DNA of 64,000 nt from Planctomycetaceae bacterium (GCA_015062085.1 SUVI01000003.1:5200-69199), one strand, 5' to 3'. Counted from the stretch's first letter, positions 34,716-43,665 are shown. Numbers and translations: made by a program. Notes: a model not told the origin generated them from the letters alone.

Positions 34716-36407
34716 TCAGCGGCGGTTTCCAAACAGATTGGAACCGAGTCCATCATCGAACGCGGCCTCACCGATGGTCTGATCCATGAGTCGGATCGCC
34801 ATTTCCAGCGCGTCCGGCCCGTCATCATGGTCGCCAATAGGAAACTGCTCCAGCTGCTCCACCAAAAGCGCAGCCCCCGGAGAGTGCGTCCTAAAGTGGA
34901 TCTTTCCCGCAGCCAGCCATGGACCGAGCCGACGGAGACGGACCTCCTTCGCCACGGAATTGAAGATCAGAGACGGCTGCAAGACCGGAAGATGATGCGC
35001 CTGGAAACGCTGACGGAAAAAATCTGCCAGAAGATCCTGAAACTGATTGCCTTCCACGCCGAATGCATCCGGCTGAAAGGAACGCCAGAGCCGAATGCCG
35101 GCCTCGACCATTTCGTCGATCGGGAGCCGAAGAAGTTCCGCATCTGCGTACAGTTCGCCGTCCGCCCCCAGTGCCAGCATGACGTAAGCCGCAAAATCCC
35201 CGCGGTTGGTATGCTTCCCTTTACTCGGATCCAGCGCCATGACGCGGACTCGGGCGTCGGAAGGAAATTCATCGAACCAGAATCCCTCCCGCTCAAAGTA
35301 CTTTTCGTCCCACTCGCACAGATCCGGATTCAGCGGCGAATTCTGCTTTTCCCGCTCAAACGCGCTTTTTCCCGACTCCGCTCGCATCTTCATCAGCGTC
35401 AGAAGGTCCTCTTCCTCCGGCCAAAGCACCTGTGCTCCGGCCTTCATTTCCGATTCGTGCGTCAGGTAGAACTTTTGCGCAAGCTCCTCCGCACAGGCAC
35501 GCCGCCCAGCCGCCGTCCCTCCAGTCCCGCAGTCTGCCGAGGCCTCCGATCCCTCCGCAAACGGCGTTTCAAGTCCAAAGTAAAGATCTTCCCAGCGTTC
35601 CCAGAGATCCATCCGATCCGGGTAACGCACGATCGCACGAAAAATGCGGGAATCCCATCCCGGAGTCCGGTGCAGCTCCATGGCCAGCGCGTCCCGGTGA
35701 AGCGCCGTCGCGAGATGAATGACGTTCGTCCGAGAATTTCCCGCCTTCAAAAGCGTTCCGAAAAACCACTCACGCGACGCATGACGAAGCCGGGAAGAAC
35801 GGCAGTGCGCTTCATTCTGCAGGTCGTCTCCGACGATGAGACTCGGCCGATGCGCCCCATGACGGCGTCCGCGAAGTTTCTGGCCCGTTCCGAACGCCTC
35901 AAGACGCACTCCGTTGGGAAGAAGGAGCCGTCCCTCTCGGTAGCGGATCTTGCCATTCAGTGCCGACGCATAGTGCTGCTTCAGAAGCGGCGAGGAATCG
36001 AGAGCCTGCCGGAGATTCTCCAAGTGCAGGATCGCCTGATCCAGCGTGTCCGAAATGATCCAAATGTACGGTTCCGTCCCTTCCAATGCACACCGCAGCG
36101 GATAGGCCAGCGTTCCGATCGTCGATTTCGCATTCCCTCGCGGAGCCAGCAGATTCAGCCGGCTTCCGCGCTGGGCGTCAAACTGCTCCAGCTTCCGAAA
36201 CATCCACCGGTGCATCCGTGATGGAGTCCGGCAAAAGTACTCCGGAAGGAACGTGAGACACCAGTCTTCAAATCCATTCCCGGTCAACTTTTCCATCCGC
36301 TGCACTCTCCTCGCCTGCCCATGAGACCGCGCAAAAACCGGATGAAAATGCCGAATAAAATTTTCCATCGCCTGAATTTCTAAAGGAGAACCGCCGTCTG
36401 TCCGCAT
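34716..36407 (-). CDS. Phage terminase large subunit
   Basis: 563-aa DNA-packaging motor. ATPase part: Walker A-like APRGNAKSTIGT near residue 88, motif GQKLRGRRHGAHRP, Walker B LIVGDDLQNEA near 190 and the coupling LATALHRDA. Nuclease part: ALDPSKGKHTNRGDFAA near 390, GVEGNQFQD, and DHDDGPDALEMAIRLMD near the end, giving the metal-binding Asp set. A Gly/Ala-rich insertion lies near 285. The frame is intact and the gene order with the small subunit is normal. Start at ATG 36407; an alternative in-frame ATG lies at 36368. Confidence 0.88.
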   Translation of the reverse strand: MRTDGGSPLEIQAMENFIRHFHPVFARSHGQARRVQRMEKLTGNGFEDWCLTFLPEYFCRTPSRMHRWMFRKLEQFDAQRGSRLNLLAPRGNAKSTIGTLAYPLRCALEGTEPYIWIISDTLDQAILHLENLRQALDSSPLLKQHYASALNGKIRYREGRLLLPNGVRLEAFGTGQKLRGRRHGAHRPSLIVGDDLQNEAHCRSSRLRHASREWFFGTLLKAGNSRTNVIHLATALHRDALAMELHRTPGWDSRIFRAIVRYPDRMDLWERWEDLYFGLETPFAEGSEASADCGTGGTAAGRRACAEELAQKFYLTHESEMKAGAQVLWPEEEDLLTLMKMRAESGKSAFEREKQNSPLNPDLCEWDEKYFEREGFWFDEFPSDARVRVMALDPSKGKHTNRGDFAAYVMLALGADGELYADAELLRLPIDEMVEAGIRLWRSFQPDAFGVEGNQFQDLLADFFRQRFQAHHLPVLQPSLIFNSVAKEVRLRRLGPWLAAGKIHFRTHSPGAALLVEQLEQFPIGDHDDGPDALEMAIRLMDQTIGEAAFDDGLGSNLFGNRR

Positions 36408-36509
36408 GGTCCGCCGCCTTCCTTTTTTCTTCCAAACATTTTCCTGCCGCAGACTATTTTCTGCACGATCGCTCCAAAAATTTCAAAACGCCAAAACTGA
36501 AATAAAAGC

Positions 36510-37235
36510 TCATTCTGCATGATTTTTGCTCCGCGCAGTTTTGCGAGCCCCCTTTTTCAGCTCCAGTTCCCCGGCCGACTCTTTCAGGAAACGTTCAAGA
36601 CGCGCCAGAATGCGTTTTCGGTCAGACGGAACACGTACTTCCTCCGCGATGATCTCCGAAAGATTCCTCACGATGAAAGCAAGCTGTTCCGCATTGAAAG
36701 TCCCCGGTGAACGCAGACGGAACTCCTCTGGATTCTTTCGTTCCAGGATCCACGCAGCCGCCTTCCAGTACCGTTCCTGGCGTGCGGCCGCGTTGATGCT
36801 CTTCATCGATGTGATCTCCGCCTGCGATTCCGCCTGAAGAAGCGCAAGCGCAAAATCTTCATCCGCCGCTGCGGCTTTCTGGATCAGCGCTGGAGTTCCT
36901 CCCACAAAACTGGCGGCACGTTTCCGAGAACAGCCGACCGAAAGGATCGCGAGGACCTGATCTTTCTGCTTCGCGGTGAGTCCAGAAGAAACCGTCCGTG
37001 ATTTTCGGGACTCAGACGCAGATCTGGAAGCAGATCCGGAAGCAGATCTGGAAGCAGATCTGGACGAAACAGTTGGGCCGCTCTTCGATGAAACTTTTAA
37101 TGCAGTTCCCGACACATTTTCTGACCAGGCACAAGGTTCCGCGTCCGGTATTTTTCTCGAGTTCTTTTTTACTATTTTCTTTGCGGATTTTTTCGCAGTT
37201 TTTTCCTTCACGGTTTTGGTGGATGATTTCGCCAT
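36510..37235 (-). CDS. Terminase small subunit-like DNA-binding protein
   Basis: 241 aa from ATG 37235. The first 90 residues are Lys/Ser-rich with a SRSAS-type 12-bp minisatellite (37010-37065). Then comes a helix-turn-helix, LTAKQKDQVLAILSVGCSRKRAASFVGG, of the kind found in phage small terminases that select packaging sites. A helical ERYWKAAAWILERKNPEEF follows, also typical of that family, and a basic C-terminus. Directly upstream of the large terminase. The long basic tail is larger than usual. Confidence 0.75.
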   Translation of the reverse strand: MAKSSTKTVKEKTAKKSAKKIVKKNSRKIPDAEPCAWSENVSGTALKVSSKSGPTVSSRSASRSASGSASRSASESRKSRTVSSGLTAKQKDQVLAILSVGCSRKRAASFVGGTPALIQKAAAADEDFALALLQAESQAEITSMKSINAAARQERYWKAAAWILERKNPEEFRLRSPGTFNAEQLAFIVRNLSEIIAEEVRVPSDRKRILARLERFLKESAGELELKKGARKTARSKNHAE

Positions 37236-37280
37236 AATGGAAGAGTCTTTCAGCAAAAAGGAGGATAAAAAACCGAAGGT

Positions 37281-38372
37281 CTATGGATCCATCGGCAAAT
37301 ACTCAAACGAAACGACGATCCGGGACCCCGATCCGCGATACTTGGGGATCGCAGACTTTTTAGGGCTGGATGTTGCGCCGCGAACAGTGACGGTCCGCCA
37401 GCGCGGAGATTTTCGGCAATGTGCAATGACGGCAGGATGGCTCCCCGTAATATTGAGCCGATGCCCCATTTCATGATGAAGCTCTCCGACAGCTTCCGCG
37501 AGTTTCATGCCGATACCAAGTCCCTGAAAATCTGGAAGCGTCACGAGCCGGCTGATCCGTCTGCGTTCTTTTCTTGAAATGAGCGGCATGACGGCACAAA
37601 ATGCTGCCGGAGTTCCATCCCAAGTCGCGAGATAGCATCGGGCACTAAGTGCCAGATCGCTGCTCAGATAGTGATGACGCGCAAACAGGGGCCAGACGTT
37701 TCGGGTCGTTCTCCGCACTTCAAGTTGGATCTCTGGCCGCCGAAGACACCTCCTTGAGACTTTGCCCGTCGCCATGTCGAGGATCCAATCCGGCTCAAGC
37801 CATTCCGCCACATCGTAATGGCACGTGACCGCCACGAATCGCGCGGGGATCGCCCCCTGTCTCACACCTTTCGCTAACGCAGCAGACGCACACTTCGCCA
37901 CCGTTCGATCCACGACGCTCGTGAATTCGTCGAACGCGATGATCCTCTCTTCCCCGCCCGGCAGCTTTGCCAGAGAAAGTGCCCGTGCGAGATCGCAGCG
38001 AAATTTTTCCCCATTGCTCAGCACTCCGTACGGCTTCACCCAGCCCGGAGGAGAACTGAATCCCACCGACGTCAAAAGCTCCGTGATCTCCCGCGTCGAA
38101 AGTTCCGGATCAAATCCATCCACGACCGCCTGATTTTCCGGCCAAGATGCCGATTCGTGAAAATCCGCACCAAAAAGCTCTCGCGCCACAGTCGTCTTTC
38201 CGCTCCCGGACGGTCCCACGATCAGACCGATCTTCCAGTCTTCCAACTCTAGCTCCGGACGCTCCGCCTCAAGGACCAGCTGATTCTTCTCCTCAAGCGA
38301 AACGTCAAAGATCCCGGCGACCTGCTGCACACGAAATGAATCAAAAATCGGCGAACTGAGCGTTAGCTGCAT
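37281..38372 (-). CDS. ABC-type ATPase fused to a GNAT-like acyltransferase
   Basis: 363 aa. Residues 1-200 are an ABC ATPase: Walker A GPSGSGKTTV near 53, signature LSNGEKFRCD near 121, Walker B IIAFDEFTSVVD near 145 and a switch-like His in AVTCHYD. Residues 225-363 look like a GNAT fold: FARHHYLSSDLALSARCYL, then GTPAAFCAVMPL and the acyl-CoA loop LVTLPDFQGLGIGMKL. No membrane-transport partner exists, so the ATPase probably does not serve a transporter. GNAT domains that modify DNA bases (Mom of phage Mu) are known, and this gene lies beside a ParB-like gene and the terminase, so DNA modification or packaging control is a reasonable guess, not a demonstrated role. Confidence 0.8.
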   Translation of the reverse strand: MQLTLSSPIFDSFRVQQVAGIFDVSLEEKNQLVLEAERPELELEDWKIGLIVGPSGSGKTTVARELFGADFHESASWPENQAVVDGFDPELSTREITELLTSVGFSSPPGWVKPYGVLSNGEKFRCDLARALSLAKLPGGEERIIAFDEFTSVVDRTVAKCASAALAKGVRQGAIPARFVAVTCHYDVAEWLEPDWILDMATGKVSRRCLRRPEIQLEVRRTTRNVWPLFARHHYLSSDLALSARCYLATWDGTPAAFCAVMPLISRKERRRISRLVTLPDFQGLGIGMKLAEAVGELHHEMGHRLNITGSHPAVIAHCRKSPRWRTVTVRGATSSPKKSAIPKYRGSGSRIVVSFEYLPMDP

Positions 38373-38526
38373 AAAATTCCCTCCCGAAAATGAAATGATG
38401 TGAAACCAAATAATGAAACCAAATGAAGTAAAGCAAAATGGGGACGAGGCTCGGAACGTTCCGTGTGAACGCAGGAAGGTCCCGAAAGTCCCCAGTCAGC
38501 ACAAATGGAAACGTACTCGGCCCAAA

Positions 38527-39081
38527 CTAAAGATTCAGAAGCCGACACTTCAGCCCCTCTGCATGGAAACGCTCGTAAAGTTCCTCCTGACGCTCTTCCG
38601 TTCCGCAGTCGATCACGATCTGAAAAAGCTCCGGAATGACCGCTTCCTGCGGAGCCGATGCCGTTTCGACTGACGGCAGCTCGACTCCCAGCGTTTCATC
38701 TAAAAGCTCGCGGACCGCCTCCGAGGAGGTCTCCATCTCTGAAATCAGCTCTGCAAAAAGCTCTTCATTTTTTCCCGCCATCGCACCGATCGGATCCAGC
38801 GTCGCAAGCAGTTTGTCCGCCTCCGAATCGTTTAGATCCAGGATCAGGACCGGGACTTCCTGATCCGGCGTAGTCTCCGCCCTCAAATGCCCGTCAAGAA
38901 GCTGAAAAGTACCATCCGGCAATTCCCTCGCTAAAAGCGCGTCCGCGTATCCGATCTCCGCCAAAACCCCCTGGATCGCATTTTTCTGCTTCTCCGGATG
39001 CGTACGCCAATTCTTCGGATTCGGCAAAAGTTCCGACGCACGGACCCGACGCAATTCACGAATTCTGTCTTTAATGAACAC
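38527..39081 (-). CDS. ParB/Srx-fold nuclease-like phage protein
   Basis: 184 aa; GTG start at 39081, five bases after a perfect GAGGAGG. N-terminal ParB-like domain: RRVRASELLPNPKNWRTHPEK, VLAEIGYADALLARE, then the GxxxLLDGHLRAE motif and VPVLILDLNDSEADKLLATLD. In phages such domains occur alone or fused to DNA methylases and bind or cut DNA, sometimes using CTP. The remainder is acidic. It lies between the ABC-GNAT gene and a membrane-anchored protease. Confidence 0.8.
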   Translation of the reverse strand: MFIKDRIRELRRVRASELLPNPKNWRTHPEKQKNAIQGVLAEIGYADALLARELPDGTFQLLDGHLRAETTPDQEVPVLILDLNDSEADKLLATLDPIGAMAGKNEELFAELISEMETSSEAVRELLDETLGVELPSVETASAPQEAVIPELFQIVIDCGTEERQEELYERFHAEGLKCRLLNL

Positions 39082-39206
39082 AAAAACCTCCTCGATCTAA
39101 AAAAACCAGCAAAAACCATGAACAAATTTCCACAAATGAAATTTAATTCAAACGATTTGAAATGCGGACACACAACCGCCGTCCGGAAGACCGATGAGAC
39201 CGGCAT

Positions 39207-40700
39207 TCAGGAGCTCTTTAGACCTCCGTTCCCCAAAGCCCGCCTCTTTAGAGACACAATGAACGTTCCGACAAATAAAATATTTCCCAGGATCGAAAAC
39301 AAGATCAAGATCCAACCGGCAAACGACCGCGTCCCGCCGCCGCTCTTCCGTTCCGGCGTTTCTCCTGTTTGCACATCCTGCACAGTTCCATCCTTTTTCC
39401 TCTCCGGCACTTTCGATTTCCTAAAATCTTCGCCACAGCCAGAATCTCCCCTTTCCCGCAAACGTTTCCGTGTGCGCGGACACGCACGATCCTGAGGATG
39501 CGGCAAACGCAGCTGCGGAGTTTTGCTCCACTTTCGCGACCCCGCCAGCACACTTCCCGTCCGATCCGTACTCCCCGTCCGATCCGTACTCCCCGTCCGA
39601 TCCGTACTCCCCGTCCGATCCGTACTCCCCGTCCGGTCTCTGAATTTCCGCGGTCTGTCGACTGGCCGTTCCTGCCGATCCTGCCCAGTACTCAAATTTC
39701 CCGTTCCCGCGGCCTGCGGAACATTTTTTCCAGACGGCATCTTTCGAGACTCCCGAAATTCCGCTTCCTCTGCTGCATCCTGTCCAGCCCCAGCCTGCTT
39801 TTCCGGCCATTCTTCTGCATTTGGACTTTCTTCTGCATTTGGACTTTCTTCTGCATCCTGCCTCCGATCATCACGCAGCCGCGGAACACCTCCATTTTCA
39901 CGCATTTCCGGCACATGGATCCCCAGCGGTTCGGAAAGATCTTCCCGAAAGACCGTCTCAAAGACCTTAAGGATCTGTCCGCTCCAGGTACCATACATGA
40001 AATGCCCGTCAGTTCCCCAAAGCACCCCTGCGATAGAACCATCCAGTTTCATCATCGGAGCTCCGGAATCTCCGGGACGTGCTTTTCCAGTCAAAACGAG
40101 AGTCTGCGCTGACATTCGCGGCTCGATCCTGCAGTAGCCGCGAACAGTGCTTAGCATCCAGAGTGTCCTGCCGTCAGATCCGTACCCGCAAGAGCGAATA
40201 AATTCACCCGGAGAGGGAGCTGACTCCGTCAAATGCAGCGGACGCGGAAAAGAAAAAGACCCTGTCCCGGAACCCATTTGAAGAAGGGCAACGTCCCACG
40301 TCCTGTTGATGGCCTGGATCTGAACGTCGAGAGCCGGCTGATTGGGGAAAAATACGGAAATCCGGAGTGGACGATCCGTTTCAAAAAGGTGCGCACATGT
40401 CAGAACTGCACACCGTTTTTGAGAAACCTGGATCCAGGCTCCCGTTCCGTAATTTCGCGTTTTGGCATTCTCGACCAAAATTCGGACCACCGATGGATGA
40501 GACGCGGCGAATTCCGTACGAAACTCAGAAGAAACCGCGGTCCCAAAAGACTCGGAATTCACACCGGGCACAGCATACCGACCTGCAAAAGGCACCGTAC
40601 ACTGCCCTCCGGGACAGGAAAAAGAAAAGAGAAAAACTGGCGCCGCCAACACCACGGCACACACTAAACCAGATCGGACCCCAAAAATCAACTTACGCAT
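39207..40700 (-). CDS. Trypsin-like serine protease with a C-terminal membrane anchor
   Basis: 497 aa, ATG 40700. Signal peptide near residues 8-25, then CPGGQCTVP. Chymotrypsin-type domain with the triad His in VLTCAHLF (about 103), Asp in TWDVALLQ (about 139) and Ser in GDSGAPMM (about 212). A long low-complexity Gln/Glu/Arg-rich linker follows, with six-residue STDRTG repeats (18-bp units, 39548-39635), and a final membrane segment GWILILFSILGNILFVGTF. An exported, anchored protease is unusual next to packaging genes; it may belong to the host or act at the cell surface. It is on the same strand as the module. Confidence 0.8.
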   Translation of the reverse strand: MRKLIFGVRSGLVCAVVLAAPVFLFSFSCPGGQCTVPFAGRYAVPGVNSESFGTAVSSEFRTEFAASHPSVVRILVENAKTRNYGTGAWIQVSQKRCAVLTCAHLFETDRPLRISVFFPNQPALDVQIQAINRTWDVALLQMGSGTGSFSFPRPLHLTESAPSPGEFIRSCGYGSDGRTLWMLSTVRGYCRIEPRMSAQTLVLTGKARPGDSGAPMMKLDGSIAGVLWGTDGHFMYGTWSGQILKVFETVFREDLSEPLGIHVPEMRENGGVPRLRDDRRQDAEESPNAEESPNAEEWPEKQAGAGQDAAEEAEFRESRKMPSGKNVPQAAGTGNLSTGQDRQERPVDRPRKFRDRTGSTDRTGSTDRTGSTDRTGSTDRTGSVLAGSRKWSKTPQLRLPHPQDRACPRTRKRLRERGDSGCGEDFRKSKVPERKKDGTVQDVQTGETPERKSGGGTRSFAGWILILFSILGNILFVGTFIVSLKRRALGNGGLKSS

Positions 40701-40792
40701 AACGTTTCTTTCACTCCCCAAAAATATCAAAAAATCTCCTTTTTCAGACGGGCCAAGCGTCCGAAAGTTCCAGCATCCCGAAACTCTGCGGG

Positions 40793-41284
40793 TCAGTGCG
40801 GAAAACAGCGCGCTTCCCAGTTTTCATCTTCAAGACTCTTACGCTGCGCGAGGATCTTTTCACGCCGGATCTTCTCGTAGCGCTTTTGACATTCTGGATC
40901 CAGGTGCACTCCCAACCCCCAATTCAGATCCGCGAGTTCCTTGGGCGTCAGAGAGAGCGGACTGGTTTCTGCCTGTGTCTCCTCCTGCCGCAGACTTTCT
41001 TTTCTCGAAGACCGAACTCCTCGTTTTTCCGGTTTCATTTCCGGTTTCATTTCCGGTTTCATTTCCGGTTTCATTTCCGGTTTCATTTCCGGCAGTGAGG
41101 AAAAGATGTCCGTGCCGTTCAGGGGCATTTCGCCTGAAAAGACCGTACACTGTACAGGATCTAACGAAATGCTGGAGGTCCCTGAAACGGCACGGGGAGA
41201 AAGTACGTTTTCTTCCAACGCACAGAAAGAGGTACAACAGGAAGAAGTACAGGAAACGGACTCTGACCTAATGACCGATTTCAT
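40793..41284 (-). CDS. Unknown protein with EMKP repeats, first gene of the operon
   Basis: 163 aa from ATG 41284 after GAGGAG; the longer frame upstream is not supported. A Cys-containing N-terminal half is followed by five EMKP units (12-bp DNA units, 41033-41092) and a C-terminal basic, helical region (KELADLNWGLGVHLDPECQKR, KIRREKILAQRKSL). No family is recognised. As the first minus-strand gene of the module it may be a regulator or head-associated protein. Confidence 0.55.
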   Translation of the reverse strand: MKSVIRSESVSCTSSCCTSFCALEENVLSPRAVSGTSSISLDPVQCTVFSGEMPLNGTDIFSSLPEMKPEMKPEMKPEMKPEMKPEKRGVRSSRKESLRQEETQAETSPLSLTPKELADLNWGLGVHLDPECQKRYEKIRREKILAQRKSLEDENWEARCFPH

Positions 41285-41439
41285 AAAAAACTCCTCGCAA
41301 AAGCAAACCAGCTTCCAATTCCCGCTTGACCTAAATTCCAAGCACCTCTGGAGCGATGGAGCTGCTTTTCCAAAAAAAGTCCAACGCAAACCTTAAAATT
41401 TCCGATTCCCGAAACGAAGATCCATCAAGATGCAGGTAC

Positions 41440-41494
41440 AAAACAGGCTCAAAACAGGCTCAAAACAGGCTCAAAACAGGCTCAAAACAGGCAC
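41440..41494. repeat. 11-bp tandem repeat
   Basis: Five units of AAAACAGGCTC, the last reading AAAACAGGCAC, directly beside the terminator of the ncRNA candidate. Confidence 0.9.
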
Positions 41495-41748
41495 AAAAAA
41501 AGCCCAACACAGAGTCTGGCAAAAACCAGTTCCTGAGTTGGGCTTCGCTTCGTACCGGACACGCCGGCCTTTTGAATACCGCATTTCCTTTTGGAGAGAT
41601 CCGCAAGGAAACCAAATAAAATTTTGATGGAAATGCTTCACTGAAACGGAAACCGCTGCGTTTTTCGTCATGCGGCCCGCGTCCGAAAAAATTCGGGAAG
41701 CTGGGAGAAACATGAGCCTTAAAGTTTACTCATTTCCCCCAATCGATG
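41495..41748 (-). ncRNA. ncRNA candidate upstream of the phage module
   Basis: A perfect promoter (41754-41781) and a strong terminator (41499-41545) on the minus strand enclose about 250 nt without a supported gene. Near the 5' end GGGGGAAATGAG pairs with CTCATGTTTCTCCC. An 80-aa frame crosses it but runs through the terminator, has a weak ribosome site and a biased composition, so I prefer RNA. Candidate host sRNA, or a leader/regulator of the phage operon that starts at 41284. Confidence 0.5.
41499..41545 (-). terminator. Strong terminator of the 41.6-kb ncRNA
   Basis: AAGCCCAAC pairs with GTTGGGCTT and a run of seven T follows on the minus strand. Confidence 0.8.
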
Positions 41749-41753
41749 CCTCC

Positions 41754-41781
41754 ATTATACTCGAAATTCCCATTTTGTCAA
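41754..41781 (-). promoter_or_regulatory. Consensus promoter on the minus strand
   Basis: TTGACA, 16-bp spacer, TATAAT; the best promoter match in the window. From 41782 to 42042 the sequence is AT-rich and probably contains the rlmN promoter; no gene is seen. Confidence 0.85.
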
Positions 41782-42042
41782 GGAAAAAATTTTCAAAAAG
41801 ACGTTCAAAAACGCGCATCCTCCGTAAAATCACGGGTAAAAAATTTCAAAAAAATTTCTCAAAATGAACACTTTTTCATCATCCCCCCCTTGCGAAAATT
41901 TTCAAAAAGTAGAAAATAGAGACGTTTTTAGGCTTTTTGAGGTCAGGCTTTTGAGGCCGTTCCAGGTCCCCTGATCGCTGCACGTTACGAAATACGAAAT
42001 ACGAAATTCGCCGTCACTCAATGAGATCCGGGAGGCAGAAAC

Positions 42043-43155
42043 ATGAGATCACTTCTTCACCTGACCCTTTCAGAACTTGAGTCGTGGCTCGCATCGCAAA
42101 ATCAGCCCAAATTTCGCGCAAAGCAGATCCGAAAATGGCTCTTCACGCCGGGAGTCACGCAGTTTGAGCAGATGACGAACCTTCCGAAACCGCTTCGTGA
42201 AGCTCTTTCGCAAGAATTTACGCTTCGTACGATGCACCCGGCTGCGATCCTAGGCACGGAGTCCGACCCGGCAGAGAAATTTCTTCTGGAGCTAGAGGAT
42301 GGAAACCGGATCGAAGCGGTGATCCTGCACAATGAGCAGGGGCAGCATTCCCTGTGCGCAAGCACTCAGATCGGCTGCGCGATGCGGTGCGCGTTCTGTG
42401 CGAGCGGACTGGACGGCGTGGTACGAAATCTGACGTCCGGCGAGATCCTTGAACAGTTTCTTTTTGCCGCAGACATTCTGGCTTCACGAGATCAGCGTCT
42501 TTCGCATGCCGTCATCATGGGGATGGGGGAACCGACGGCAAATCTTGACGCTCTGCTCGATGCGCTTTCTTCCGTAACCTCTGAAGACGGCCTCGGGATC
42601 GGAGCGCGCAAGATCACGATCTCGACCGTTGGAGTGCCCGCCGGGATCCAGCGTCTTGCGAAAATGGACCATCCGTACCATTTGGCAATCTCCCTCCACG
42701 CACCGAATGACGAACTTCGTACTCGGATCATGCCAAGCAACCGCGGCACCGGAGTATCGGCGATCCTTCGCGCAGCGGACGACTACTTCGAGCAAACCGG
42801 ACGGCGGGTCACGTACGAATACATACTCCTAGCCGGTGTGAACGACTCTCCGGAAAACGCGCGTGAGCTTGCCGGCCGACTGCGCGGCAGAAACGCACTC
42901 GTGAATCTCATTCCGTACAATCCGGTCGACGAACTCCCATTTCAGACCCCTTCCCGAGACCGGGTCCGGCAATTCGCGCAGATCTTGGAATCGCACGGGA
43001 TCCAGATCGCTCTTCGGCATAGAAAAGGTGAAAAGATCAACGCAGCCTGCGGTCAGCTTCGCCGAAGCAGAAAAGAAAGCAGCCCCTCACAAAACGACAT
43101 TTTGCAACCTTTCTCAGAGACCGTTCATGGAAAGGTCTGCCGCCGCCCAAAATAG
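42043..43155 (+). CDS. rlmN: 23S rRNA (adenine-C2)-methyltransferase RlmN
   Basis: Radical SAM enzyme that methylates A2503 of 23S rRNA (and A37 of some tRNAs). 370 aa, starting after GGGAGG. Motifs: an N-terminal helical accessory domain (FRAKQIRKWLF), SLCASTQIGCAMRCAFCASG with the CxxxCxxC iron-sulfur site near residue 113, IMGMGEPTANLD near 158, the SAM strand HLAISLHAPND, NLIPYNPV near 300, and a C-terminal Cys in INAACGQL that fits the mechanism-required cysteine. Its C-terminal tail is slightly longer than usual. The thioesterase gene follows 23 bp downstream. Confidence 0.95.
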   Translation: MRSLLHLTLSELESWLASQNQPKFRAKQIRKWLFTPGVTQFEQMTNLPKPLREALSQEFTLRTMHPAAILGTESDPAEKFLLELEDGNRIEAVILHNEQGQHSLCASTQIGCAMRCAFCASGLDGVVRNLTSGEILEQFLFAADILASRDQRLSHAVIMGMGEPTANLDALLDALSSVTSEDGLGIGARKITISTVGVPAGIQRLAKMDHPYHLAISLHAPNDELRTRIMPSNRGTGVSAILRAADDYFEQTGRRVTYEYILLAGVNDSPENARELAGRLRGRNALVNLIPYNPVDELPFQTPSRDRVRQFAQILESHGIQIALRHRKGEKINAACGQLRRSRKESSPSQNDILQPFSETVHGKVCRRPK

Positions 43156-43178
43156 ACTCAAGAGAAAGGAAAAAATTC

Positions 43179-43631
43179 ATGTTCATTCCAGTTCACACAG
43201 AAGAATTTCAAATCGGGCCGGAGTATCTTGACTCGATGCACCACGTCAACAATACCTGGCACGTGCACTGGATGCAGCAGGTCGCGGTCAACCATTCCGC
43301 CATTCTCGGCTGGGATGAGGCACGATACATTTCCCGCGGTTTTGCGTGGTTCGTCCGTCAGCACACGATCAACTATCTCCAGCAGATCTTCGCAGGCGAC
43401 ACGATCCTCATCGACACGTGGGTCAGCCAAATGCGGCACGTGACGAGCATCCGCCAGTACCGTTTTCGCCGCAAATCCGACGGAGCAGTCGTCGCAACAG
43501 CCCAAACACGCTGGGGACTCGTCGATCTGAAAACTGGAAAACCGCACAAAGTCCCAGAGGATCTGATGAAGTGCTTCATCGAACTTGGCGCCCTGCTGCC
43601 GGAAGAATTCCAGAAGCTCAGTAATTCATGA
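43179..43631 (+). CDS. 4HBT-family acyl-CoA thioesterase
   Basis: 150-aa hotdog-fold thioesterase of the 4-hydroxybenzoyl-CoA/YbgC type: GPEYLDSMHHVNNTWHVHW contains the Asp and His-Val-Asn-Asn active-site motif, then FAGDTILIDTWVSQMRHVTS and TAQTRWGLVDLKTGKP. Predicted to cleave thioesters in the cytoplasm; the acyl substrate is unknown. It follows rlmN closely, with AAAGGA before ATG, and is probably in the same transcript. Confidence 0.85.
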   Translation: MFIPVHTEEFQIGPEYLDSMHHVNNTWHVHWMQQVAVNHSAILGWDEARYISRGFAWFVRQHTINYLQQIFAGDTILIDTWVSQMRHVTSIRQYRFRRKSDGAVVATAQTRWGLVDLKTGKPHKVPEDLMKCFIELGALLPEEFQKLSNS

Positions 43632-43665
43632 CTATCGGCAAGTCCCAAAGAATCAGATACCCAAA

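Noticed and set aside
41471..41713. 80-aa minus-strand frame across the ncRNA candidate
   Set aside because: It runs through the terminator hairpin and into the 11-bp repeat; weak ribosome site.
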